NCBI GenBank assembly: GCA_021805585.1 | Contig: JAJZEY010000142.1 | Location: 1 to 8,412 of the forward strand | DNA from: Planctomycetota bacterium | GTDB lineage: Bacteria; Planctomycetota; Phycisphaerae; WQYP01 | Direction: 5' to 3' | DNA: 8,412 nt | Part shown: positions 1 to 6,449 of the stretch, piece by piece | How the letters are laid out: the number at the start of each line of letters is the position of its first letter | Numbering within the stretch: the first letter of the stretch is position 1 | Notes under the pieces: model-generated | Seen by the model: only the letters and a program-made list of their open reading frames with translations | Database searches by the model: none | Told to the model about the DNA's origin: nothing | Translations under genes and position numbers: made by a program

Positions 1-767
1 TGGGCGGGTTTGATACACGCAATCTGGCGGCCAATACGGTCCTGATTCAGGGCCGCAAAGACATTCCCGGTGTGCTGAACCCCGGTGGCAAGCCGATTCA
101 TATTGCCACGGAAGAGGATCGGAAAAAGATATATCTGGTCAGCGAATTTGTTGTGGATACCGGTTTGCCCGCTAAAAAGGTGCGCGAACTCGTTCGCGTC
201 GGCGACCCGGTGACTCTGGTCAAGCCGTTTGGCCAGATCGGCGATTTTGTGTGCGGGCAGGCCATGGATAACCGCGCCGCCATCTGGGCCGCCGTGCGGG
301 CCATGCAGCGGGTGAAAAAATCCCGCTATCAAATAGCCGTTGCATTTACGGTGCAGGAGGAAGTGGGTTTGCGCGGGGCCGGGCCGGCCACTTTTGGCCT
401 GGAACCGGATATCTCCATTGCCCTGGATACCACCTTGGCTTGCGATACCCCCGGCATTCCGGACGACCAGGCGATTACCCGCGCCGGCCAGGGCGTCGGA
501 ATAAAAGTCATGGATAGCGCCTCAATCAGCGATCGGGGCCTTGTGGATCAGTTTGTGCAAATTGCCCGCGATGAAAAAATAAAGCACCAGCTTGAAATTC
601 TGCCCTTGGGCGGCACCGACGCCGGTGCCATGCAGCGCAGCGGTGCGGGCATGAAAACCATTACGCTCAGCATTCCCACGCGCTACATTCACACCGTAAC
701 GGAAATGACCCACAAGGACGATCTGCACGCAACCCGCGACCTGCTGGCCGCCTGGTTAAGCGCCTGA
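1..767 (+). CDS. M42 family metallo-aminopeptidase, C-terminal part (5' end outside window)
   Basis: The reading frame is open from base 3 to the TGA at 765-767, giving 254 visible residues; M42 enzymes are usually about 340-360 residues, so roughly 90 N-terminal residues, including the first metal-binding His, lie outside the window. The family is clear from its ordered signature: GGFDTRNL at the left edge, the bridging-metal Asp in AMDNR (267-269), the catalytic/metal Glu pair in QEEVGLRGA (357-362), the metal Asp in ALDTTLACDTPG (426-428), and GGTDAGAM followed by the last metal His in PTRYIHT (690-692). All visible ligands are intact, so the enzyme should be active. Known members are cytosolic zinc/cobalt aminopeptidases, often self-compartmentalised dodecamers (TET type), that trim short peptides; some are annotated as endoglucanases (FrvX/YsdC group), which is generally considered doubtful. 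The gene ends 37 bp before the debranching enzyme, suggesting co-transcription. The family call is firm; the exact peptide specificity cannot be read from sequence. Confidence 0.93.
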   Translation, partial: GGFDTRNLAANTVLIQGRKDIPGVLNPGGKPIHIATEEDRKKIYLVSEFVVDTGLPAKKVRELVRVGDPVTLVKPFGQIGDFVCGQAMDNRAAIWAAVRAMQRVKKSRYQIAVAFTVQEEVGLRGAGPATFGLEPDISIALDTTLACDTPGIPDDQAITRAGQGVGIKVMDSASISDRGLVDQFVQIARDEKIKHQLEILPLGGTDAGAMQRSGAGMKTITLSIPTRYIHTVTEMTHKDDLHATRDLLAAWLSA

Positions 768-790
768 CCGGCCCGTAAAAGTGTGCCAAA

Positions 791-795
791 AGGAG
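791..795 (+). promoter_or_regulatory. Ribosome binding site deciding the start of the debranching enzyme
   Basis: AGGAG lies 9 nt before the ATG at 805. A GTG at 781 is also in frame and would add eight residues, but it would place this Shine-Dalgarno inside the coding region and has no good site of its own. The ATG at 805 is therefore preferred. Confidence 0.7.
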
Positions 796-804
796 CCGCT
801 GACC

Positions 805-2871
805 ATGAATCCAATCCGTATCGATCAGAACACATGCCGAAATCTGGATGCCTCCATTTCCCGTGAATGGCTCTGCACCAATGGAAGAGGTGCCTACGCG
901 TCGGGCACAATTGCGGGTGTCAATACGCGTAAATACCATGGGTATCTGGTGGCCCCCAACCGGCCGCCGGTGGATCGTATTGTGCTGCTTTCACGTGTGG
1001 AAGACCGCATCTGGATCGGCCAGAAAAGCTACCCGCTTTCCACCAATGAATTTCCCGATCTGCTGGATCCGTCCGGTTACCAGAACCTGCTTTCCTGCTC
1101 CGTCGGGGCCGGACCGGTCTGGCGATACGCCTGCGGCGACGCTATTGTGGAAAAATCCATTTTCATGCCGCACGGCAAGGATGTCGTCATTATTCGTTAC
1201 GATCTTGTGCAGGCCACCGCCGGAAAGGCCGAGGTTTTGCTCCATGTTCAACCGATGATGGCCGGGCGGCATTTTCATGCCACCACCACGGCTGCCAATC
1301 GCGCCGGTTGGACCGTGGACACCGGTGCCGGTGCCCACGAAGCGCTGCTGCTTTCGGCCCCCCAATGCCCGCTGAAGGTTTTTATAAGCCACAATGCCGA
1401 TCATTTCAGTGAAGGCCAATGCTGGTGGTACAATTTTGTGCTGCGCGAAGAACGTGCCCGCGGCTACCCGGATATGGACGACCTGTGGACCCCCGGCGCA
1501 CTGGAATTCACCCTTAAAATCGGTCGTCCGGCTGTCCTGATCGCCGCCACACATCCGGTCTCTATTGCCGAACAGCAGAAGTTAATTGATGGTTGCCGCC
1601 AGCGTCATGAGCAACTTGGCGCACGGCTTGGCAACGCGGGTGATCTGACGGATATGCTGGCCAAACTAAGCACCGCCGCCGACCAATTCCTGGTCACGCG
1701 AAGCGCGGACAAGGCGAATCCCAACAAAATGTCGATAATCGCCGGGTATCCATGGTTTGAAGACTGGGGCCGTGATACGTTTATCAGTCTGCCGGGCATT
1801 GCGCTGGTAACAGGCAACCAGGCGGCGGCGCGCGGGGTGCTGGTTACATTTGCGGACCATATTCGCGATGGCCTTACGCCCAATCGCTTCCCGGATGAAA
1901 GTGATCATCCGGATTACAACACCGTGGATGCGTCGCTCTGGTTTGTACAGGCCGCTTATCAATACTGGCGTTACACCCAGGATGGCGCTCTTCTCCGCGA
2001 TTACCTTTACGCGCCACTTTGCCAGATTCTGGAAAAATACCGCACCGGAACCCACTTCGGCATTCATATGGACGCCGACGGCCTGATTTGTGCCGGAGAA
2101 CCGGGCGTGCAACTGACTTGGATGGATGCGAAAATTGGCGGCGAAGTGGTCACGCCGCGTTATGGCAAGCCGGTGGAAATTTCAGCGCTCTGGTACAATG
2201 CGCTGAAAGTAATGGAAGTTGTAGCCCGTGCCGCCGCGGACAACACGCGCGCCGATTCTTTTGCCGCAACCGCCCGGCTTTGTGCCGAAAATTTTGTTAA
2301 AACATTCTGGAACCCCGCCCGCAATTGCCTGTTTGATGTTATTTCACCTGATGGCACACCGGATGATTCCATTCGACCGAATCAGATTATCGCAGCCAGC
2401 CTGCCGTTTGGCATGCTGCCGGCGGACAAGGCCGCGGCCGTGGTCAACGTGGTGCAGCGCGACCTTTTAACTCCCATGGGCCTGCGGACACTGGCACCGG
2501 GGTCGGCCCGCTATATCGGTCATTATTGTGGCGACCAGAACAGCCGGGACCATGCCTATCATCAGGGCACCGCCTGGCCATGGCTGATTGGACCGTTTGT
2601 GTCGGCATATGTACGGGCCAATGGCGGATCAGCGGCGGCCCGGCAAAAGGCGTATGGCTTTATTCAGCCGTTGGAATCGCACCTTCTGGTGGCCGGAATT
2701 GGTTCAATAAGTGAAATTGCCGATGGCGACGCGCCCCACCAGCCACGTGGCTGTATTGCCCAAGCCTGGTCGGTGGCGGAGGTTTTGCGATGCTGCTGGG
2801 AAGACCTGCTGGGTAAAGCACCCGCCTGGCCGCATGAAAAGGCCCCGTTGAAGCAGCCCGCTGGCGTGTGA
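805..2871 (+). CDS. Glycogen debranching enzyme (amylo-alpha-1,6-glucosidase, GH133 type)
   Basis: This 688-residue protein hydrolyses alpha-1,6 branch points left after phosphorylase has shortened the outer glycogen chains; it should act in the cytoplasm. The N-terminal GDE_N-type domain (about residues 15-240) opens with the hallmark TNGRGAYASGTIAG (25-38) followed by TRKYHG (41-46). The C-terminal (alpha/alpha)6-barrel domain (about 285-665) has WFEDWGRDTFISLPG (317-331), NRFPDESDHPDYNTVDAS (360-377), WMDAKIGG (439-446), TPRYGKPVEISALWYNA (450-466), YHQGTAWPW (585-593) and SEIADGDAPHQPRGC (636 onward). By family comparison, Asp441 of WMDA and Glu637 of SEIADG are the likely catalytic acid and base; this is inferred, not demonstrated. 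The length fits single-function bacterial debranchers, which lack the 4-alpha-glucanotransferase half of the eukaryotic enzyme. The start is ATG 805, set by the upstream AGGAG. The M42 peptidase gene 37 bp upstream probably shares its transcript; no glycogen phosphorylase, synthase or branching gene is in the window. Confidence 0.95.
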   Translation: MNPIRIDQNTCRNLDASISREWLCTNGRGAYASGTIAGVNTRKYHGYLVAPNRPPVDRIVLLSRVEDRIWIGQKSYPLSTNEFPDLLDPSGYQNLLSCSVGAGPVWRYACGDAIVEKSIFMPHGKDVVIIRYDLVQATAGKAEVLLHVQPMMAGRHFHATTTAANRAGWTVDTGAGAHEALLLSAPQCPLKVFISHNADHFSEGQCWWYNFVLREERARGYPDMDDLWTPGALEFTLKIGRPAVLIAATHPVSIAEQQKLIDGCRQRHEQLGARLGNAGDLTDMLAKLSTAADQFLVTRSADKANPNKMSIIAGYPWFEDWGRDTFISLPGIALVTGNQAAARGVLVTFADHIRDGLTPNRFPDESDHPDYNTVDASLWFVQAAYQYWRYTQDGALLRDYLYAPLCQILEKYRTGTHFGIHMDADGLICAGEPGVQLTWMDAKIGGEVVTPRYGKPVEISALWYNALKVMEVVARAAADNTRADSFAATARLCAENFVKTFWNPARNCLFDVISPDGTPDDSIRPNQIIAASLPFGMLPADKAAAVVNVVQRDLLTPMGLRTLAPGSARYIGHYCGDQNSRDHAYHQGTAWPWLIGPFVSAYVRANGGSAAARQKAYGFIQPLESHLLVAGIGSISEIADGDAPHQPRGCIAQAWSVAEVLRCCWEDLLGKAPAWPHEKAPLKQPAGV

Positions 2872-3002
2872 AGCAAATCGCATAACCAACCCGTTCCGAT
2901 GGCCGACGAAAGGCTCCGCCCGGCCAATCCCGCGCCCCCCCGCATAATTCACCGCCCTATAACCTCAAAAAATAGACATAAGTGCAACCTATTAGAATTC
3001 TC
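2872..3002. other. Gene-free spacer after the debranching enzyme
   Basis: No credible ORF is seen on either strand. A seven-C run lies around 2934-2940, and an imperfect GGCC-based dyad spans roughly 2894-2925, but neither is followed by a T-tract, so I cannot call a terminator. The sequence becomes AT-rich from about 2957, which fits a promoter for the next gene. Confidence 0.5.
2973..2998 (+). promoter_or_regulatory. Weak candidate promoter for the sulfotransferase gene
   Basis: TAGAAT at 2993-2998 matches five of six bases of the -10 consensus. The best -35-like hexamer, TAGACA at 2973-2978, is only 14 bp upstream, shorter than the usual 16-18. If the -10 is used, transcription would begin near 3005, at the left foot of the first leader hairpin. 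The call rests on sequence resemblance only. Confidence 0.25.
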
Positions 3003-3092
3003 CGCGTTAGGCAGGACGATGGAGTGATGGGAAGCCTGACTGCGAACTGCGCCGCCGGCGAGAATTTTGCCGCAAGGCGGCCAAAAAAAGTT
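3003..3092 (+). promoter_or_regulatory. Structured 5' leader of the sulfotransferase gene (two hairpins, one alternative pairing)
   Basis: Hairpin 1 pairs CGC-GTTAGGC (3003-3012) with GCCTGAC-T-GCG (3034-3044): ten pairs with one G-U and one bulged T, enclosing a 21-nt purine-rich loop. Hairpin 2 pairs TTTTGCCGC (3065-3073) with GCGGC-C-AAAA (3077-3086) around an AAG loop. The right arm of hairpin 2 can instead pair with GCCGCC at 3051-3056 (GGCGGC at 3076-3081), and AACT (3045-3048) can pair with AGTT (3089-3092), giving a mutually exclusive fold. Hairpin 2 is followed by A's, not T's, on the plus strand, so it is not an ordinary terminator. It ends about 25 nt before the start codon. I do not recognise a known riboswitch class. 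The pairings are seen directly; any regulatory role is inferred. Confidence 0.3.
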
Positions 3093-3117
3093 GGACTGAT
3101 GCGGGATTCGGAAGGTT

Positions 3118-4104
3118 ATGGAAAACAAAGTCGCTTTTGTGGTTCTCGGTTCGCCGCGCAGTGGCACCAGCGCATTAACCCGGCTGCTACCGGTATTCGG
3201 CATAGACCTTGGCGATGAAATGGTTCACCCTAATGCCAATAATCCGCGCGGCTTCTGGGAAGACACCGCCATTGGGCACATTAACACCAATCTTCTGAAA
3301 CTGGCCGACAGGCATCTGGGCTGGCCGGGGCTTTCCCGCGCACGGATTGAATCGTCAGCCGAATATGGCCGCATCCTCCGAGAGGCAAAAAACCTTCTTG
3401 CCCGGCGCTTTGCCACCCGCGACATATGGGCATTGAAAGACCCGCGAATGAACCGCTTGCTATTTTTCTGGCAGCGATTGTTTGCGGAAATTCCCTGTCA
3501 GGCCAACTATCTTCTGGCCTTGCGGCATCCAGCCGCCGTGGCCGATTCGCTATGCGCCTCATCGGGTCTTAAGCATCTTACCGGTCTGGTCCTGTGGCTG
3601 GAATGCACCGTGCGGGCCGTGCAGGATACGCTGGGATGTCCCAATCTGACGGTCGGCTACGAAAATCTTCTGACGGATCCGCGAAAGCAATTGCAGCGTA
3701 TTGCCGGCACGTTCCATTTGGAATCGCACCTGATGGAACGGGAAATGCACTTTTACGAAACCCATTTTCTGGACCATTCATTGGCACACGCAACCAACGC
3801 ACAAGGTAATCCGCATCGCGTGTCACACGATTTTCCGCTCATCGCCGATGTGTACGAATTGTTGTGCGATCGCTCCTGTGACGCGATTGGTGAAGCCGAT
3901 TTTCGGAACCAATGGTCCGCACTTTACGCACGGTATGAAATTGAATTTCCGGCGTTTCTTGCCGCCAATCCGTGGCTGCAAACAGAGGATGATATTTCCG
4001 CACCCCTGATTCAGCGGATTTTTAAGCGCGTCAGCTTTCACGGAGCCGGTGAATTCCAGCGCCTCGGCCAACGCCTGGTGGAAAAACTGACAACACGAGC
4101 CTGA
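3118..4104 (+). CDS. PAPS-dependent sulfotransferase-family protein
   Basis: This 328-residue protein is a single-domain P-loop sulfotransferase, the fold that transfers sulfate from 3'-phosphoadenylyl sulfate to a hydroxyl or amine. The 5'-phosphosulfate loop is GSPRSGTSALTR (11-22). NNPRGFWED (41-49) is typical of the bacterial subgroup with this N-terminus. KDPRM (107-111), LRHP (135-138) with a Ser at 144 resembling the 3'-phosphate-binding segment, and YENLLTDP (181-188) follow in the expected order. There is no signal peptide or membrane segment, so it is probably cytoplasmic. The start ATG 3118 has GGAAGG at 3110-3115, only 2 nt away, which is close and may mean modest translation; the GTG at 3139 falls inside the first beta strand and is less likely. 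It stands alone, with no PAPS synthesis genes, glycosyltransferases or polyketide genes beside it, so the acceptor (glycan, lipid or small molecule) is unknown. Family confidence is high; substrate confidence is nil. Confidence 0.88.
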   Translation: MENKVAFVVLGSPRSGTSALTRLLPVFGIDLGDEMVHPNANNPRGFWEDTAIGHINTNLLKLADRHLGWPGLSRARIESSAEYGRILREAKNLLARRFATRDIWALKDPRMNRLLFFWQRLFAEIPCQANYLLALRHPAAVADSLCASSGLKHLTGLVLWLECTVRAVQDTLGCPNLTVGYENLLTDPRKQLQRIAGTFHLESHLMEREMHFYETHFLDHSLAHATNAQGNPHRVSHDFPLIADVYELLCDRSCDAIGEADFRNQWSALYARYEIEFPAFLAANPWLQTEDDISAPLIQRIFKRVSFHGAGEFQRLGQRLVEKLTTRA

Positions 4105-4526
4105 TTGCGACGGGACCGGCATTCTGTCCTCCGGTGCGCTGGCGCGCCGGCAAATCGGGATTGGCGAGGCACGCCTTGGAATCGTCCGGAGGTTGGGCAT
4201 CGGCGCGACGAATTACGCGGCCCGGCACCCGCCCCCAAATCAGATCGGATAATCAGAAGTACGCTGACACAAGAGCGTAAAAGAAAAAGTGAAATGCCGC
4301 CTGCGACGGATGAGGCTCTTTTCGGTCTCCAGGAACGTCGGTCTTCCGCACCGGGCCGGGAACCGCCAATCGTAATTCCACAAGTAACCAGCGTGCAATA
4401 CGGAATTCGCCGTCAGTGGGCCGTTCCTTCCTGATTTACGGGCATGGTCCCGATTGGAGGCGAGTGGCGAATGACATGACGGCCATAAACCGTTCCGTCA
4501 CCCGCGGATTCGGGCGGAATGCTCAA
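4105..4526. other. Gene-free region between converging genes
   Basis: These 422 bases lie between the ends of the sulfotransferase gene (plus) and xseA (minus). The open frames here are short, lack credible ribosome binding sites and have no recognisable protein pattern; none resembles the small exonuclease VII subunit XseB. An 8-bp hairpin with one G-U pair (4131-4138 with 4143-4150, loop CTGG) follows the sulfotransferase stop but has no T-tract. No tRNA, repeat array or mobile-element end was seen. It may simply be intergenic sequence or a decayed gene. Confidence 0.5.
4477..4500 (-). terminator. Inverted repeat just past the xseA stop, possible 3'-end hairpin
   Basis: TGACGG (4477-4482) and CCGTCA (4495-4500) form a perfect 6-bp stem with a 12-nt loop, beginning 26 nt beyond the xseA stop codon on the minus strand. 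No T-run follows on that strand, so it is not a standard intrinsic terminator. It could instead protect the mRNA 3' end, or be chance. Confidence 0.25.
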
Positions 4527-6224
4527 CTAATCGCGTTCGAACAAACGGGCGTTTTGGCTCTGAATTTTGCCATCCGCAAGTCGGGTCGTCAGACTTTCCC
4601 CGGGCGTAATCTGCTTTACCGAAAGCAGAACGCGTCCGGCCGCATCGGTCGTAATGGAATAGCCGCGCTTAAGAACCGCCTGCGGGCCAATTAACTCCAG
4701 CCTCTGCCTTGCGGATTCCAAGATGGCTTGCCGACTTTTTAAGGAAAGTTGCATGCCTGCGGCAAGTTGTCGGCCCACGGGCGACAGCCGCATACCGCAT
4801 TGGGCCAGCAAAATGCGCGGCGATTTGCGCTCCAGTCTTTCCTTCATCGCGGCAAGCCGCCGGATGGAGCGCTGCAAATCCCGCTGCGGCGCGGTGCGAA
4901 GCCTGCGCTGGGCATCTTCAAGTCTGCGCCAGCCCTGGGCCACCGCGTGCCGTGGTTCAATGCCGGCAATCCGCATTGCAAGTTCATCTATCCGTCGCTG
5001 ACGGTCACGGATAAGCGCATGAAATTCTCCCGCCAATTCCCCGGCTGCAACGCGCAGGTCTTTGTCGCCATGAAGCAGAGCGCTGGCCACCGCGTGACGC
5101 ATGGTATCGGCGTGGGTGCCGCACTGGCGCAAAAGAATCCGGACATCCGGAATGGTTAATTCCGTTACCCCGGTCGGAGTCGGACCGCGCAGGTCCGCCA
5201 CAAGGTCGGCAATCGTGGTATCTGGTTCGTGGCCGATGCCGGTGGCAATCGGCAGTCCGCTGGCGAAGATGGCCCGCGCGACGATTTCCTCGTTAAAAGC
5301 CCATAGATCCTCCAGCGAACCGCCGCCGCGGACCAGCAGAATAAGATCCACCGCAAGTTCCGCCGCATGGGCATTGATCTGTCCAATAGCCTGTGCGATT
5401 TCCCGGGCCGCACCGGCCCCCTGCACCCGCACCGGATACACCAGGACATGCAGGCCCCCAAATCGTCGCCAGGCGGTGGTCAGCACATCGTGAATCACAT
5501 CTCCAGTGGGACTTGTGATAATGACGATGCGTTGCGGCAACAACGGCAGTCGCCGCTTGCGCGCCGCATCAAACAAGCCTTCGCCGCGCAACTTTTCACA
5601 AAGCTGCCGAAACGCAAGCTCCAGTTCACCGGCCCCCCGCGGTAACAGACGGCTGACATAAAAATTTACCCGCCCCTGCGGCTCATAAAGCTTGACGGTT
5701 CCCTCCGCAAGCACGGCCATCCCATCCTGGGGCTTGAAACGCAGCCGCTCCAGCGTGTCGCGCCACATCATGCAGGGAATTTCCGCATGGGCATCTTTAA
5801 GTTTAAAAAATGCGTGCCCTTTTCCATACACCGAAAAGTTGGAAATTTCCGCCTGCACCAGAATGGCTCCCGGCAGACGGGTGGCGATTGCCCGCTGAAT
5901 CAGACTGTTTACCTGGGCCACACTGTACACCGGTGCCGATTCATGTTTGGATTCAGTTTGGGATTCAATATCCGCCGACGACGACCGCCGCGACACGGAC
6001 GGCCGAATAACCGCCGCGGGTTTGACAACCGGGGGCGAAGCGGCCAATTCCACAAGGGATGGGTCCGGGACCGTTTCTTTTGGCTTGTCAAATCCGGATT
6101 TTGCGGGATTACCAACTTGATGCCCTGTGCCCTGCACCGCGTCCTTCGGCGTTTTGCGCGTCGCCCGACGGCCGGAATTCGCCGGTTTGGCGGCAGGCGG
6201 GTCATCATCAAAAAGTCCGGCCAT
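4527..6224 (-). CDS. xseA: Exodeoxyribonuclease VII large subunit with N-terminal extension
   Basis: The product is the catalytic subunit of exonuclease VII, a cytoplasmic metal-independent single-strand DNA nuclease that works on both ends and acts in mismatch repair and removal of damaged DNA. The protein has 565 residues; E. coli XseA has about 456. Residues 1-97 form a Pro/Ser/Lys/Arg-rich, probably disordered extension. The OB-fold domain (about 98-200) starts at VYSVAQVNSLI and contains AEISNFS (125-131) and GHAFFKLKDA (136-145). The catalytic domain has TSPTGDVIHD (237-246), RGGGSLEDLWAFNEE (299-313) and GHEPDTTIADLVADLRGPTP (331-350). Asp246, Arg299, His332 and Asp335 correspond in order and spacing to residues shown to matter in E. 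coli XseA (D155, R205, H238, D241). A long helical, coiled-coil-like region (about 365-510) precedes the conserved C-terminal LKRGYSITTDAAGRVL (518-533). The ATG at 6224 has GGA six nt upstream. The usual partner gene xseB is not adjacent downstream. After GPTP the common Ala-rich TPxxAAEL reads TPTGVTEL, a small deviation. Confidence 0.95.
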   Translation of the reverse strand: MAGLFDDDPPAAKPANSGRRATRKTPKDAVQGTGHQVGNPAKSGFDKPKETVPDPSLVELAASPPVVKPAAVIRPSVSRRSSSADIESQTESKHESAPVYSVAQVNSLIQRAIATRLPGAILVQAEISNFSVYGKGHAFFKLKDAHAEIPCMMWRDTLERLRFKPQDGMAVLAEGTVKLYEPQGRVNFYVSRLLPRGAGELELAFRQLCEKLRGEGLFDAARKRRLPLLPQRIVIITSPTGDVIHDVLTTAWRRFGGLHVLVYPVRVQGAGAAREIAQAIGQINAHAAELAVDLILLVRGGGSLEDLWAFNEEIVARAIFASGLPIATGIGHEPDTTIADLVADLRGPTPTGVTELTIPDVRILLRQCGTHADTMRHAVASALLHGDKDLRVAAGELAGEFHALIRDRQRRIDELAMRIAGIEPRHAVAQGWRRLEDAQRRLRTAPQRDLQRSIRRLAAMKERLERKSPRILLAQCGMRLSPVGRQLAAGMQLSLKSRQAILESARQRLELIGPQAVLKRGYSITTDAAGRVLLSVKQITPGESLTTRLADGKIQSQNARLFERD

Positions 6225-6275
6225 TTTCTTTCCATGTGCGAGGCTGGATTGGTATTTTTATTTGTCGATATTCCA

Positions 6276-6298
6276 ACGCTACCGCATTAAAGCAGCGT
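6276..6298 (-). promoter_or_regulatory. Imperfect 23-bp dyad upstream of xseA, possible operator
   Basis: Read on the minus strand, 7-base half-sites ACGCTGC and GTAGCGT (reverse complement ACGCTAC) agree at six of seven positions and flank a 9-base centre. The dyad ends about 51 nt before the xseA start. It matches neither the E. coli LexA box (CTGT-N8-ACAG) nor the Bacillus one (GAAC-N4-GTTC). A protein-binding role is inferred. Confidence 0.2.
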
Positions 6299-6386
6299 AG
6301 ATGAAATGATGCCTGACTTCAAATAGCCGCTGAATCGGTGAAATTGGTGCTTGAATTTAATCCGTCATCCGGAAACTTATCGCCTT

Positions 6387-6413
6387 ATTTTGCACGCGGC
6401 AAGGGCATGTCAA
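6387..6413 (-). promoter_or_regulatory. Candidate promoter for xseA
   Basis: On the minus strand a perfect TTGACA (6408-6413) is followed after 15 bp by CAAAAT (6387-6392), matching four of six -10 bases. The spacer is slightly short. It lies about 37 nt past the lptD-like stop and about 160 nt before the xseA start, so it would give xseA its own transcript with a long leader containing the dyad at 6276-6298. Confidence 0.3.
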
Positions 6414-6449
6414 CGAAGGAACAATATACTCTCCATGCGCCGGCCGCCA

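Larger units (their letters stand above)
6225..6449. other. Intergenic region between lptD-like gene and xseA
   Basis: These 225 bases separate two minus-strand genes and are AT-richer than the flanking coding sequence. I see no credible small ORF and no T-tailed hairpin terminator for the lptD-like gene. Two possible regulatory elements, a promoter-like pair and an imperfect dyad, are listed separately. Confidence 0.5.

Noticed and set aside
991..1554. 187-residue open frame on the minus strand
   Set aside because: It lies wholly opposite the debranching enzyme, has no recognisable domain or ribosome binding site, and is explained by the codon bias of the real gene.
3065..3090. GCCGC-AAG-GCGGC hairpin as an intrinsic terminator
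   Set aside because: It is followed by an A-run on the plus strand and only a short A/T stretch on the minus strand, so neither direction has the required U-tract.
4296..4325. GCCT...AGGC hairpin followed by TCTTTTC, a possible terminator for the sulfotransferase
   Set aside because: The stem has only four pairs with a ten-base loop, and it lies about 190 bp past the stop, so it is too weak to call.
4105..4434. 109-residue plus-strand frame immediately after the sulfotransferase stop
   Set aside because: It begins on a TTG, has no ribosome binding site, is Arg/Pro-rich like random GC-rich translation, and matches no family. The internal ATG at 4294 is no better supported.
4527..4550. GTTCGAAC palindrome resembling a tRNA T-loop
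   Set aside because: It encodes the C-terminal LFERD residues of XseA, and no acceptor or anticodon stems surround it.
5909..6235. 108-residue minus-strand frame with an ATG at 6235, 11 nt upstream of the xseA ATG
   Set aside because: It overlaps the N-terminal extension of xseA in another frame, is Arg/Pro-rich with no domain, and does not continue into the conserved OB domain.
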